Shown piece by piece: positions 42,176 through 50,939 of a stretch of 64,000 nucleotides of DNA. Under the pieces are notes generated by a model. It was not told where the DNA came from. It worked only from the letters and a program-made list of their open reading frames with translations, and did not search any database. Source of the stretch: SLFH01 sp050486265. Its GTDB lineage: Bacteria > Planctomycetota > Phycisphaerae > Phycisphaerales > UBA1924. The translations under genes and the position numbers were made by a program. The DNA lies in contig JBJHCY010000001.1 in the NCBI GenBank assembly GCA_050486265.1, forward strand, positions 434,001 through 498,000, in the 5' to 3' direction. How positions within the stretch are numbered: the first letter of the stretch is position 1; every line of letters starts with the position of its first letter.

Positions 42176-42961
42176 ATGGTCTACGCCGTGCTCGGCGCCC
42201 TGCTGATCGGGTTGTCGCTCGGGCTGTTCGGCTCGGGCGGATCGATCCTGACGGTGCCGGTCCTGGTCTACCTCCTCGGGCACGAGGAGAAGACGGCGAT
42301 CGCCGAATCGCTGCTGATCGTCGGCTCGATCGCGCTGGCGGGCGCACTGCAGTACGCCTTCGCTCGCCTGGTCGTCTGGAAGACGGCGCTCGTCTTTGCC
42401 TTGCCCGGGATCGTGGGGACGGTGGTGGGGGCGCAGATCGCCACGCTCGTGCCCGGCGTCGTGCAGCTCCTGGCGTTGGCCGGAGTCATGCTCGCGGCGG
42501 GGCGTTCGATGTGGCGGTCGGGCTCGCGACCGGATCGAAGCGAAGAAGAATGGCCCCAACCGGGAGCCGGGCCGTTGATGGTCGGGGTCGTCGGCGTCGG
42601 GGTGGGGATGGTCACGGGGTTTGTGGGCGTCGGGGGCGGGTTTCTGATTCTGCCGGCGTTGGTGCTCTTTGCACGCCTGGACATGAAGCGCGCGGTCGCG
42701 ACGAGCCTGCTCGTGATCGCGATCAACGCGGGGGCGGGGTTCTTGCGCCACGCCCACTTCATCGCCGAGACCGAGCGCGAGCTCTCATGGACCACCATCG
42801 GGGTCTTCATCGGGGTGGGGGTGGCCGGGAGCGTGGTCGGCAAACGCCTGAACACGGGGATCGACCAGCGGAAGCTCAAGCGGGGGTTCGCGGTCTTTGT
42901 GGTGGTGATGGCGGTCCTGATGGCGGGTTGGGAGGCGGCGAAGCTGGCGGGCGTCGGCTGA
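42176..42961 (+). CDS. TauE/SafE-family sulfite/anion exporter
   Basis: The 261-residue protein has about seven to eight membrane helices in two related halves, with the paired glycine-rich motifs GLFGSGGSILTVPVLVYLLG and GMVTGFVGVGGGFLILPALV that define the TauE/SafE (DUF81) family. It most likely exports sulfite, thiosulfate or a related anion made by the preceding persulfide dioxygenase. The same gene occurs in the staphylococcal cst region. Confidence 0.88.
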   Translation: MVYAVLGALLIGLSLGLFGSGGSILTVPVLVYLLGHEEKTAIAESLLIVGSIALAGALQYAFARLVVWKTALVFALPGIVGTVVGAQIATLVPGVVQLLALAGVMLAAGRSMWRSGSRPDRSEEEWPQPGAGPLMVGVVGVGVGMVTGFVGVGGGFLILPALVLFARLDMKRAVATSLLVIAINAGAGFLRHAHFIAETERELSWTTIGVFIGVGVAGSVVGKRLNTGIDQRKLKRGFAVFVVVMAVLMAGWEAAKLAGVG

Positions 42962-43205
42962 GCCAAGAGTGAACGCATCGCGGAGCAGGGCTTCCGGTAT
43001 GTTTTGCCGCGGGGGCCGATCCGTCCGAATGCGGTCAGGAACGGCCGTTGTCGGGCCGATCATCGTGGGGGATGGCTATCGGGCGTGTTTGTGCGCCCTT
43101 TGGCGTCGATCGGCCCCGATGGGCTGGCGGCGGGCGTCCGTCTGCCTTATGAAGGGGTTGGCGGCCGGTGTTGGAATGTGTTGTGGGTTTCGGAGGGTGG
43201 TCAAG

Positions 43206-45986
43206 GTGAATCGCATCCGTCAGTTTGTCGTCGGTCTCTCGGTCTGTCTGGCCCTGGTCTGTGTGTCGGGCGTCGCGCCGGCGGGCGAGGGGCCGGGCAA
43301 TCAGGACAAGCAAGTCAAGCTTGAGGACCTGTTCCCGGATCGCGGGCTCTTCGGGCCTGCCGCCTCTGGTATGGCCTTCAGCCACGACGGGCGATACGCC
43401 GCGTGGTTGTACCGCCCCTACGACGAGCGTCGGCACGGGTCGGACCTGTGGCTGATGGACACCGAGACGGGCGAGGTCGAGCGGGTGACGAAGGTCTCGT
43501 TGATGGCCCCGTTCCAGGAAAGCACCCGTCGCGTCCGAGACGACCGACGCGAGCGGGCGGAGAAGGAGCTGAAGAAGCGGCTCGACAAGGAGAAGGCGGA
43601 GAAGAAGAAGGAAGAGGAACGGAAGAAGCGCGAGGAGACGGAGAGAGACGAAGAGACCGTGAGAGACGGAGAGACGGAGGGGGAGAAGGACGAGAAGAAG
43701 GACGAGAAGGATGAGCGTTCTGATTCTGAGCGTCTGCTCGGTGTGAAGCACCTAGAGGACTTCGTGGACGAAAAGGACGCGGATCGGTCGCGTTCGCCCC
43801 GGTACTCGGGTGTTTCGTCGTTCACATGGTCGCCGACGGACAACGAACTGCTGTTCATCTCGCAGAACGATGTCTACCGCTACCGGATCGGCAACGAGCG
43901 GCCGCGCCGACTGACGGCGACGCGGGCGAGCCTGCGGTCGGTGCAGTATCTGCCCGACGGTTCGGGGTACACCTACCTGCTCGACGGCAACCTGATGCGC
44001 GTGGTCTTCGGGCAGGACCTGATCGAGCAGATCGACCCGTCGGTGCCTCGGGGCGAGAGCATGATCGGCTACCGCATCAGCCCCAACGGCGAGCGTCTGG
44101 TCTTCCTGACAGGCAAGGGCGAGGACTGGACCCAGAAGGCGACGCGTGTGAGCATCGCGCGCTACCGGGGCCGGTTCATGGAGGTGCAGGAGGTCTGGCG
44201 CCAGCTCCCGACCAACCCCTTCCGCGACCGCGACATCAGCGTGTACCTGTACGAGCTCGGCGACCGGACGGCCGAGGACGGGCGACTGACGAAGGTGTTC
44301 GAGCATCGCGAGACGGGGCCGCGGGATGTGCTGCAGGTGCCTCGATGGTCGCCTGACTCTTCGAGAATCGCGTTCTCGGTGTTCGAGCAGTCGACGGGCG
44401 TTGTGCGGATCAAGGAAGCGGGGTACGAAGACCCCGAGGAGGAGCCCGCCGAGGCGCCCGCGCCCGAGCCGGCCGAGCCCGCAGAAACCACCGATCGCGA
44501 GGAGGAGCCTGCCGAGGTCGACTGGTGGATCGACGACGAGGCGGAGGTCTTCGGCTTCGAGCCCAGCGACACCGGCGACGAGAACAGCTCCGGCGAGCGC
44601 GAGCCGGTGAAGGTGCGCGAGGCGAAGACCGTCTTCCGGTTCCTGCACGACGGCGGGCCGAACACGCCGAGGATGATCCAGCCGGCGTACCTGGCCGACA
44701 GCCGCAGGATGGTGTTCATCACCGAGCAGTCCGGCTTCCGCCATGTGCATGTGCTCGACCCGCTGTACGAGCATCTGGAGCAGGTGACGCGTGGCCGGCA
44801 CGAGGTGCTGCCTTTCGACCTTTCGCCCTGCCACCGCAGGTTGTTTGTGACCTCGACCGCCGAGCACTCGGCGCGCGAGCACATCGAGGTGGTCGATCTG
44901 GATACCTATGAAGTGACGAGGCTGACGCAAGGCGAAGGGCTGTACGACGACCCGGCCGTGAGCCCCTGCGGCAAGCGGGCGCTGGCGAGGTTCGCCCGCT
45001 TCGGCCAGCCCAGAGAGCTCGTGAAGATCGATCCGGCCGCGGAAGAGGAGCGGATGCTCACCGAATCTCACCCGGAAGAGACGCTGGAGCTGACTGCGCC
45101 CGTTCCCGAGTTCTTCACCTACCGCAACCGGCACGGGCACGAGATTCCCGGCTACATGTTCAAGCCCGACGACTGGACGGCGCGCGACGAGCGTCCGCTG
45201 CTGATCTATGTCTACGGCGGCCCCCTCCAGAGCAACCGGCGCCAGGTCCGCGACGGGGCGTTCAGCGCGCCGGGCTACTTCTTCGCCTGGTACATGGCCA
45301 AGACCCACGGGTATGTGACCGTCACCATCGACCCGCGGGGAACCAGCGGCTACGGCAGCGTCTTCGAGAAGGCCAACTACGAGCAGGTCGGACGGCCGCA
45401 GACCGAGGACCTGGTCGACGGTGTCGACTACCTCGTCGAAAACCACGGGGTCGACCGCGACCGGATCGGCATGCACGGGTGGAGTTTCGGCGGCTTCCAG
45501 ACGCAGATGGCGATGTTCCTCGAGCCCGAGGTCTTCCATGTGGGCATCGCGGGCGCCGGGCCGACCGAGTGGGAGAACTACAACGCGTGGTACACGACGG
45601 GCACCGTCGGCGGCTTCAAGGACCGCAAGCCCGACCCCGCCATCCACTCGCTTATCCCGCTTGCCAAGAACCTCGAAGGCCGGCTGATGCTGGTGCACGG
45701 CATGGAAGACAGCAATGTGCTCTTCCAGGATACGATCGCGGTGTACTCAGAACTGCTCAAGCAGGGCAAGGAAGCGCTCGTCGAACTCTTCCTCGATCCG
45801 ACCGGCGGTCACGGCATGGGCGGGCTGGTCAAGACCGTCAACCGCTACAACAAGTACGAGGACTACTTCCTCCGCCACCTCGGCAAGGGCGAGCCCGCGC
45901 CGGCTGTGGAGGAAGAGGAAGAAGGAGCGCCGGAGGAAGAAGCCGACGCTGAAGAGAAAGACGAGGCGGAGTTCCCCGGCGTCTGA
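43206..45986 (+). CDS. Exported S9-family (prolyl oligopeptidase/DPP-like) peptidase
   Basis: The 926-residue product is taken from GTG 43206, nine bases after GGAGG, which puts a clean signal peptide (to about residue 26, VAPA) first; the frame is open to 42969 upstream. Then comes a beta-propeller with a highly charged insert (109-176, Glu/Lys/Arg/Asp-rich, likely coiled), a Pro/Glu-rich spacer near 420-440, and the alpha/beta hydrolase domain with Ser760 in GWSFGGF, Asp835 in HGMEDSN and His869 in GGHGMGG. S9 enzymes cut dipeptides or short peptides. The C-terminus is a long Glu-rich tail ending EFPGV. It probably acts in the periplasm. A terminator follows. Confidence 0.9.
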   Translation: MNRIRQFVVGLSVCLALVCVSGVAPAGEGPGNQDKQVKLEDLFPDRGLFGPAASGMAFSHDGRYAAWLYRPYDERRHGSDLWLMDTETGEVERVTKVSLMAPFQESTRRVRDDRRERAEKELKKRLDKEKAEKKKEEERKKREETERDEETVRDGETEGEKDEKKDEKDERSDSERLLGVKHLEDFVDEKDADRSRSPRYSGVSSFTWSPTDNELLFISQNDVYRYRIGNERPRRLTATRASLRSVQYLPDGSGYTYLLDGNLMRVVFGQDLIEQIDPSVPRGESMIGYRISPNGERLVFLTGKGEDWTQKATRVSIARYRGRFMEVQEVWRQLPTNPFRDRDISVYLYELGDRTAEDGRLTKVFEHRETGPRDVLQVPRWSPDSSRIAFSVFEQSTGVVRIKEAGYEDPEEEPAEAPAPEPAEPAETTDREEEPAEVDWWIDDEAEVFGFEPSDTGDENSSGEREPVKVREAKTVFRFLHDGGPNTPRMIQPAYLADSRRMVFITEQSGFRHVHVLDPLYEHLEQVTRGRHEVLPFDLSPCHRRLFVTSTAEHSAREHIEVVDLDTYEVTRLTQGEGLYDDPAVSPCGKRALARFARFGQPRELVKIDPAAEEERMLTESHPEETLELTAPVPEFFTYRNRHGHEIPGYMFKPDDWTARDERPLLIYVYGGPLQSNRRQVRDGAFSAPGYFFAWYMAKTHGYVTVTIDPRGTSGYGSVFEKANYEQVGRPQTEDLVDGVDYLVENHGVDRDRIGMHGWSFGGFQTQMAMFLEPEVFHVGIAGAGPTEWENYNAWYTTGTVGGFKDRKPDPAIHSLIPLAKNLEGRLMLVHGMEDSNVLFQDTIAVYSELLKQGKEALVELFLDPTGGHGMGGLVKTVNRYNKYEDYFLRHLGKGEPAPAVEEEEEGAPEEEADAEEKDEAEFPGV

Positions 45987-46020
45987 TCGCATGGCGTAAT
46001 AGGCGTACGCCCAGAGACAA

Positions 46021-46057
46021 CCGCCCCCGTCGTGCAGCGACGGGGGCGGCTTTGTTT
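46021..46057 (+). terminator. Rho-independent terminator
   Basis: A perfect 12-bp stem CCGCCCCCGTCG/CGACGGGGGCGG with loop TGCAG is followed by CTTTGTTT. It ends the S9 peptidase transcript and faces the leftward dps gene. Confidence 0.85.
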
Positions 46058-46085
46058 CAAGACGCGTTGCTATTTCGAGGAGGGA

Positions 46086-46601
46086 TCAGCCTTTGTCGGC
46101 GGTCCGCGCGTTGAGCATCCAGGCGTGCTTCTCGAGCTCGCGGAGCATGGCGATCATGACATCCTCGCTGACGGCGTCGAGCTCGCCGAGGCGCGCTTGG
46201 CGTTCGCGCGCGTGCTTGAGCAATCCGCCGAAGCGTTCGGCCAGCGCCTGAGAGACGGCGTCGGCGTCCATGAGACCCGGGGGGAAGGGTTCGAGCTTGC
46301 TCGCATTGGCTGTCGTGCCCGCGTTGCCCTCGGTGGCGATGCCGAGCGCGGCGATGCGTTCGGCGACCTCGTCGGCGTGCTCGCGTACGGAGGCGAGGAT
46401 CTCGTCGAGCTGGAGGTGGACATCGCGGAAGTGGCGACCGACGCAGTTCCAGTGCCCCTGCTTGAGCTGGAGCGAGAAGTCGATGAGGTCGGCGAGCGTG
46501 TCCTGGAGCAGCGAGGCGATGTCGCCCCGGGTCTTCTCGTTGAGGGCCACACGCGTGAGCATGTTGTCGGTTCCTTTCAGATATTCGGTGCGTTTAATCA
46601 T
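46086..46601 (-). CDS. dps: Dps/ferritin-like DNA-protection protein
   Basis: The 171-residue product is a four-helix ferritin-like protein with the Dps ferroxidase signature LKQGHWNCVGRHFRDVHLQL and DEILASVREHADEVAERI. Dps dodecamers oxidise and store iron and shield DNA during starvation or oxidative stress. The start MIKRTEY is at 46601; a later ATG (MLTRVAL) gives a shorter N-terminal tail and is possible. The tail is not strongly basic. Confidence 0.88.
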   Translation of the reverse strand: MIKRTEYLKGTDNMLTRVALNEKTRGDIASLLQDTLADLIDFSLQLKQGHWNCVGRHFRDVHLQLDEILASVREHADEVAERIAALGIATEGNAGTTANASKLEPFPPGLMDADAVSQALAERFGGLLKHARERQARLGELDAVSEDVMIAMLRELEKHAWMLNARTADKG

Positions 46602-46664
46602 GGTTGGGTTCCTCCGAGGCCTGTTGCGGTCGGGCCGAGGCCCGTTGAGGCACTTCGGGACAAC

Positions 46665-47810
46665 TCAGGAGCGGATGCGGGTATTCGCGCCATCGGCATC
46701 CGGCGCCTCGTGGCGGAGTCGCGGGCTGAGATCGGCGAGATCGGCCAGAAGCAGGTCGATCTGCTCGTCGGTGTGGCCGGCCGAGACCGAGAGGCGGAGG
46801 TAGCGTCCGGCCGGCCCGCCGGGGTAGCCGATGAGGGGGACGAAGTGCCCGCGATCGGCGAGCTGTTCGTGCAGGCGCACCATCTCGGCTTCCGGCTCGA
46901 TGATGAGCGCAAAGACGGGCGAGGGGCTGGAGCGTGTCTCGGGGATCAGGCCGAGTTCGATCAGCGCAGCGCGGACGCGGGCGGTGCTGGAGCGCAGGCG
47001 GGCGAGGCGGTCGAGCTCGCAGGTGTGGACCTCGAAGGCGGCGTCGGCCGCGGAGGCGAGGGCGGGGGGGATCGGCGTCGTGCCGATGAAGGCGCCGCTT
47101 CTGCGGACATTGGCGGCGAAGGTTCCGGGCCCGGCGACGATGGCGCCGTAGACGCCCATGGCCTTGGCGAGCGTGGCGGTGACGACGACGCGCGGGTCGC
47201 TGATCTCGAAGTGTTCGATCGCGCCGCGTCCGCGGGGGCCCAGGACGCCGATGCCGTGGCAGTCGTCTAGGAGGAGGCGGTCGTCGGGCCGGAGGGCGGC
47301 GAGCAGTTCGGGGACGGGCGAGATGTCGCCGGTGGCCGCGAAGAGCGTGTCGGTCGCGACGAGGGCGTGGGTGTCGAGGGCGTTGAGTTGTTCGGCGGCG
47401 TTGTGGGGGTCGTTGTGGCGGTAGGTCAGGAGGCGCATGCCTGCGGCGGCCGCTGCGGTGCGGAGGCTGGAGTGGGCGCGTTCGTCGATGAGCGCCGCTG
47501 GGCAGTCGTCGGTGAGGGCCTGGAAGGCGGCGAGGTTGGCGAGCATGCCCTCTGGGAGGAGGACGGCTTCGGGCAGACCGATAAAGCCCGCCGCGCGGAG
47601 CTCGGCCTTCTGGTGGGCGCGGGTGTCGCCCGTGGTGGTGCGGCTTGCGCCGGCGCTGATCGCGTAGCGCCCGAGGCCCTTGCAGAGCGCGTCGATGAGG
47701 GCGTCGTGGGTCGCCAGTCCGAGATAGTCGCATCCACCGAAACCGACGAGCGGTTCGCCGGTGTGATGGAAGAGCATGCCTTCCCGTCCGCTCCAGCAGA
47801 GATCGGTCAT
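46665..47810 (-). CDS. PLP-dependent alpha-oxoamine synthase (BioF/Kbl-like)
   Basis: The 381-residue fold-type I PLP enzyme belongs to the family of 8-amino-7-oxononanoate synthase and 2-amino-3-ketobutyrate CoA ligase. It has the ASRTTTGDTRAHQKAE entry loop, LLDDCHGIGVLG (PLP-binding Asp and His) and the Schiff-base lysine in TATLAKAMGVYG. These enzymes condense an amino acid with an acyl-CoA. No other biotin genes are near, so biotin synthesis, threonine breakdown or a lipid-like amino ketone are all possible. ATG 47810 gives the usual N-terminus. It is divergent from a peptide ABC operon across 253 bases. Confidence 0.85.
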   Translation of the reverse strand: MTDLCWSGREGMLFHHTGEPLVGFGGCDYLGLATHDALIDALCKGLGRYAISAGASRTTTGDTRAHQKAELRAAGFIGLPEAVLLPEGMLANLAAFQALTDDCPAALIDERAHSSLRTAAAAAGMRLLTYRHNDPHNAAEQLNALDTHALVATDTLFAATGDISPVPELLAALRPDDRLLLDDCHGIGVLGPRGRGAIEHFEISDPRVVVTATLAKAMGVYGAIVAGPGTFAANVRRSGAFIGTTPIPPALASAADAAFEVHTCELDRLARLRSSTARVRAALIELGLIPETRSSPSPVFALIIEPEAEMVRLHEQLADRGHFVPLIGYPGGPAGRYLRLSVSAGHTDEQIDLLLADLADLSPRLRHEAPDADGANTRIRS

Positions 47811-48063
47811 CCGTGGGTTTCCCGGTGGTTTGCGCGTCCGTGCGTGACGCCCCGGGAGGGCCCCGGAGCAACGAGGCATCGTATGAAGGAGCGGCGCCAG
47901 AGCGCGTCTGAGGGGCCGGCGGAGGCCCGGTTTGAGCGCTGACGCCCTGTCGGGTACGATCGCCCGACGCGGCGAGCCCCATTGTGGGCGGTGAATTCGC
48001 TGATTTCCGCGTCTGTCGGGCGGTTGCCCGGTAGACGCTTGCCAGAACACGGAGCCCCCTCCC

Positions 48064-49875
48064 ATGTTCCGAACGAGACTGAAGTGTGCGACGCAGAGCC
48101 TTGTCAAGCCCGTGCTTGCGGGTTTGTTGGCCGCGGCGCCGTTGGCGGCGCTGCCGATGACGGCCGAGGCGAACGAGAAGGTGCTGCAGCTCCCGATCCG
48201 GACCGACGGTCCGAAGACGCTCGATCCGGTCGCGGGCTCGACGACCTACGAGAACATGGCGGTCTCGCAGATTTTCGAGACCCTGCTGGAGAACAAGTAC
48301 ACCAATCCGTACGAGTTCGAGCCCCGTCTCCTGGCCAAGCTGCCCGAGCGGCTGGAAGACGGCAAGCGGTACCGCTTTACGCTCAAGGAAGGCGTGTACT
48401 TCCACGACCACCCGGCCTTCCCCGACGGCAAAGGGCGGCGGCTGGTGACCGACGATGTTTTCTACTCGCTCAAGAGGATCGCCGACGGGCGGTACCAGTT
48501 CAAGAACTGGTGGCTGCTCGAGAACACGATCCTCGGCTTCGACGAGTTCAAGGAGTCGCAGAACGCCTCGGGCGTGACCTTCGACTACGACGCGCCGGTG
48601 GAGGGCTTTGTCAAGATCAACGATCGCGAGTTCGAAATCGTGCTCCGCGAGCCGGTGTACCGGTTCCTGTGGGTCTTGTCGATGTTCCAGACCTCGATCG
48701 TGCCTCGCGAGGTGGTTGAGTTTTACCCCAACCGTGACGACTTCGGGTTCAACCCCGCGGGGACGGGCCCGTTCAAGCTGGTGGACTTCACGCCGCGGCG
48801 GCGGCTGATCGTCGAGCGGAACGAGAACTACCACGAGGTGCGGTATCCGGCTCGTGACGAGTGGTCGCGCGACGACCGCCGGGCGCGGATGCACATGGCG
48901 GCGGGCGAGCGTGTGCCGTTCGTGGACCGCATCGAGTTTACGATGTATGTCGAGGACCAGCCGATGTGGCTGGACTTCAGCCGCGGCAGGATCGCGTATG
49001 TCGAGGTGCCAGCGGAGTACTTCGACCAGGCGTTCATCCGCCAGACGCGCCAGCTCCGGCCGGAGTTCGCGCAGCGCGGCGTGACCTACCAGGCGAACGA
49101 GTTGCTGGACTTCATCTTCCGCGGGTTCAACATGGACGATCCGATCGTCGGCGGCTACGACGACCGCGGGCGGAAGCTGCGCCAGGCGATCAATCTCGCG
49201 ATCGATCTCGATGAGTTTTCCGAGGCGTTCTACAACGGGCTGACCGTGCAGTATGACGGGCCGATCCCGCCCGGGCTGGACGGGCACCCCCAGGGCGGGC
49301 GAGCGCCGGTGTCGTACCGGGGTCCGAACCTGGAGCTTGCGCGCCAGAAGCTCGCGGAGGCGGGGTATCCGGGGGGCGATGGGCTGGATCGGTTGCAGTT
49401 CTACACAAGCATCGGGGGCAACAACGCGCAGCAGGTCGAGATGTTGCGTCGGCATCTGGCACGGGTGAACATCCGGCTCGAGCCGATCCTCGTGGATTTC
49501 TCGACGCTGATCGAGGCGGCCAACAACAAGCGGGCGCAGATCTTCGGCTTCGCGTGGTCGAGCGATTATCCCGACGCTGAGAACAACCTGGCGTTGTTTT
49601 ACGGCCCCAACGAGGCGCCCGGCTCGAACCACTACAACTACAAGAACCCCGAGTACGACGAGCTGTACGAGCGTGTCCGTGTGATGGAGCCCGGCCCGGA
49701 GCGGACTGCGCTGTACGAAAAGATGCGCGACATGCTGATCGAGGACGCGCCGTTCGTCGGCTCGATGGCCCGCACGCGGTACTACCTTGTCAACCCCTGG
49801 GCGGTGAACATGCGTCCGACCGAGCGGTACTGGAGCTGGTTCAAGTATGTCGATGTCGACGACTCGAAGCGCTGA
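48064..49875 (+). CDS. Peptide ABC transporter substrate-binding protein
   Basis: The 603-residue product has a signal peptide (about 1-36, PMTAEA) and the SBP_bac_5 fold: LPIRTDGPKTLDPVAGS, FTLKEGVYFHDHP, GTGPFKLVDF, and a late WSSDYPDAENNLALF. It captures oligopeptides in the periplasm. It is the first gene of a five-gene rightward operon with two permeases and two ATPases. It is a little longer than E. coli OppA/DppA. It shares an intergenic region with the divergent oxoamine synthase. Confidence 0.92.
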   Translation: MFRTRLKCATQSLVKPVLAGLLAAAPLAALPMTAEANEKVLQLPIRTDGPKTLDPVAGSTTYENMAVSQIFETLLENKYTNPYEFEPRLLAKLPERLEDGKRYRFTLKEGVYFHDHPAFPDGKGRRLVTDDVFYSLKRIADGRYQFKNWWLLENTILGFDEFKESQNASGVTFDYDAPVEGFVKINDREFEIVLREPVYRFLWVLSMFQTSIVPREVVEFYPNRDDFGFNPAGTGPFKLVDFTPRRRLIVERNENYHEVRYPARDEWSRDDRRARMHMAAGERVPFVDRIEFTMYVEDQPMWLDFSRGRIAYVEVPAEYFDQAFIRQTRQLRPEFAQRGVTYQANELLDFIFRGFNMDDPIVGGYDDRGRKLRQAINLAIDLDEFSEAFYNGLTVQYDGPIPPGLDGHPQGGRAPVSYRGPNLELARQKLAEAGYPGGDGLDRLQFYTSIGGNNAQQVEMLRRHLARVNIRLEPILVDFSTLIEAANNKRAQIFGFAWSSDYPDAENNLALFYGPNEAPGSNHYNYKNPEYDELYERVRVMEPGPERTALYEKMRDMLIEDAPFVGSMARTRYYLVNPWAVNMRPTERYWSWFKYVDVDDSKR

Positions 49876-49936
49876 TCGCCGGCGCCCCCTCACTCCCTGA
49901 CTCCCGACCGATCCACCAGCCGAGGGCTCGACACCG

Positions 49937-50929
49937 ATGTGGGCGTTCATCTTCAGGCGCTTGCTCTACAACATCCCGGTCTACCTCGGCATCATCCTGC
50001 TGGTGATGCTCGCCCTGCGCGTGCAGGATCCTGTCTACGCGTTCCTCGGTAAGAGCCCGGACCAGGCGCAGTACGACCGCATCCGCGAAGATTTCGGGCT
50101 CAACCGCCCGTTTGTGGTCCAGTATGTCGACTTCCTGAAGAAGATCGTCACGCTCGATTTCTCGGAGCGCAGCTGGGATAAGCGGATGCCGGTCAACGAG
50201 TTGATCGCCACCTCGATCCCGCCGACGCTGTTGATTACGGTGCCGCAGCTGATATTAACGGGGGCGATCGCGATCTCGATCGGGCTGATCGCGGCGTTTT
50301 TCCGTGGGCGGGGGATCGACAAAACGCTGGTGTTTTTGACGGTGCTGGGGATGAGCGTCAGCTATCTCGTGTACATCGTGATGGGCCAGTATTTCGGGGC
50401 GTACTGGCTGAACCAGAGGCTCGACGCGGAGCTGTTTGCGGTGCAGGGGTACGACGAGCGGCTGTCGACCGTGGGTTTCTGGGCGGGCAGCCCGGTCGAC
50501 GCCTTGGGACAGTGGGTGCGGTACTGCGCCCTGCCTGTGATGATCGGCGTGATCGTGGCGATCGGGTACGACACGCGGTTCTACCGGGCGGTGATGGTCG
50601 AGGAGACCAACCGGGACTACATCACCACCGCCAAGGCGAAGGGCGTGGGGCGGACGAAGATCATGTTCGTCCACATGCTCAAGAACGCGCTGATCCCGAT
50701 CATCACGCGGATCATGATCACGCTGCCGTTCGTGATCACCGGGTCGATCCTCGTCGAGTACTACTTCAACATCCCCGGGATGGGGCGGACGCTGATCGAG
50801 GCGATCCGCGGCAAGGACTTCCCTGTTGTGCAGACCTTCACGGCGTTGTTCGCCGCGGTCTTCATCATCTCGATCATCCTGACGGATGTGCTGTACGCGC
50901 TGGTCGACCCCCGCGTCAGGCTCAAGTGA
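49937..50929 (+). CDS. Peptide ABC transporter permease (OppB/DppB type)
   Basis: The 330-residue membrane protein has six predicted helices and the binding-protein-dependent transport motif in the loop DYITTAKAKGVGRTKIMFVH. An N-terminal MWAFIFRRLLYNIPVYLGI and the PVNELIATSIPPTLLI segment match OppB/DppB/YejB. It forms the channel with the next permease, 10 bases downstream. Confidence 0.92.
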   Translation: MWAFIFRRLLYNIPVYLGIILLVMLALRVQDPVYAFLGKSPDQAQYDRIREDFGLNRPFVVQYVDFLKKIVTLDFSERSWDKRMPVNELIATSIPPTLLITVPQLILTGAIAISIGLIAAFFRGRGIDKTLVFLTVLGMSVSYLVYIVMGQYFGAYWLNQRLDAELFAVQGYDERLSTVGFWAGSPVDALGQWVRYCALPVMIGVIVAIGYDTRFYRAVMVEETNRDYITTAKAKGVGRTKIMFVHMLKNALIPIITRIMITLPFVITGSILVEYYFNIPGMGRTLIEAIRGKDFPVVQTFTALFAAVFIISIILTDVLYALVDPRVRLK

Positions 50930-50939
50930 ACCCACGCCC

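Noticed and set aside
43530..43735. Repeated GAGAAGAAG-type text as a DNA repeat element
   Set aside because: It is coding low complexity (Glu/Lys/Arg) in frame within the S9 peptidase.
46594..49950. A 1118-codon minus-strand open frame
   Set aside because: It covers the substrate-binding protein gene in antisense and the oxoamine synthase in the wrong frame; the real genes have clear motifs.
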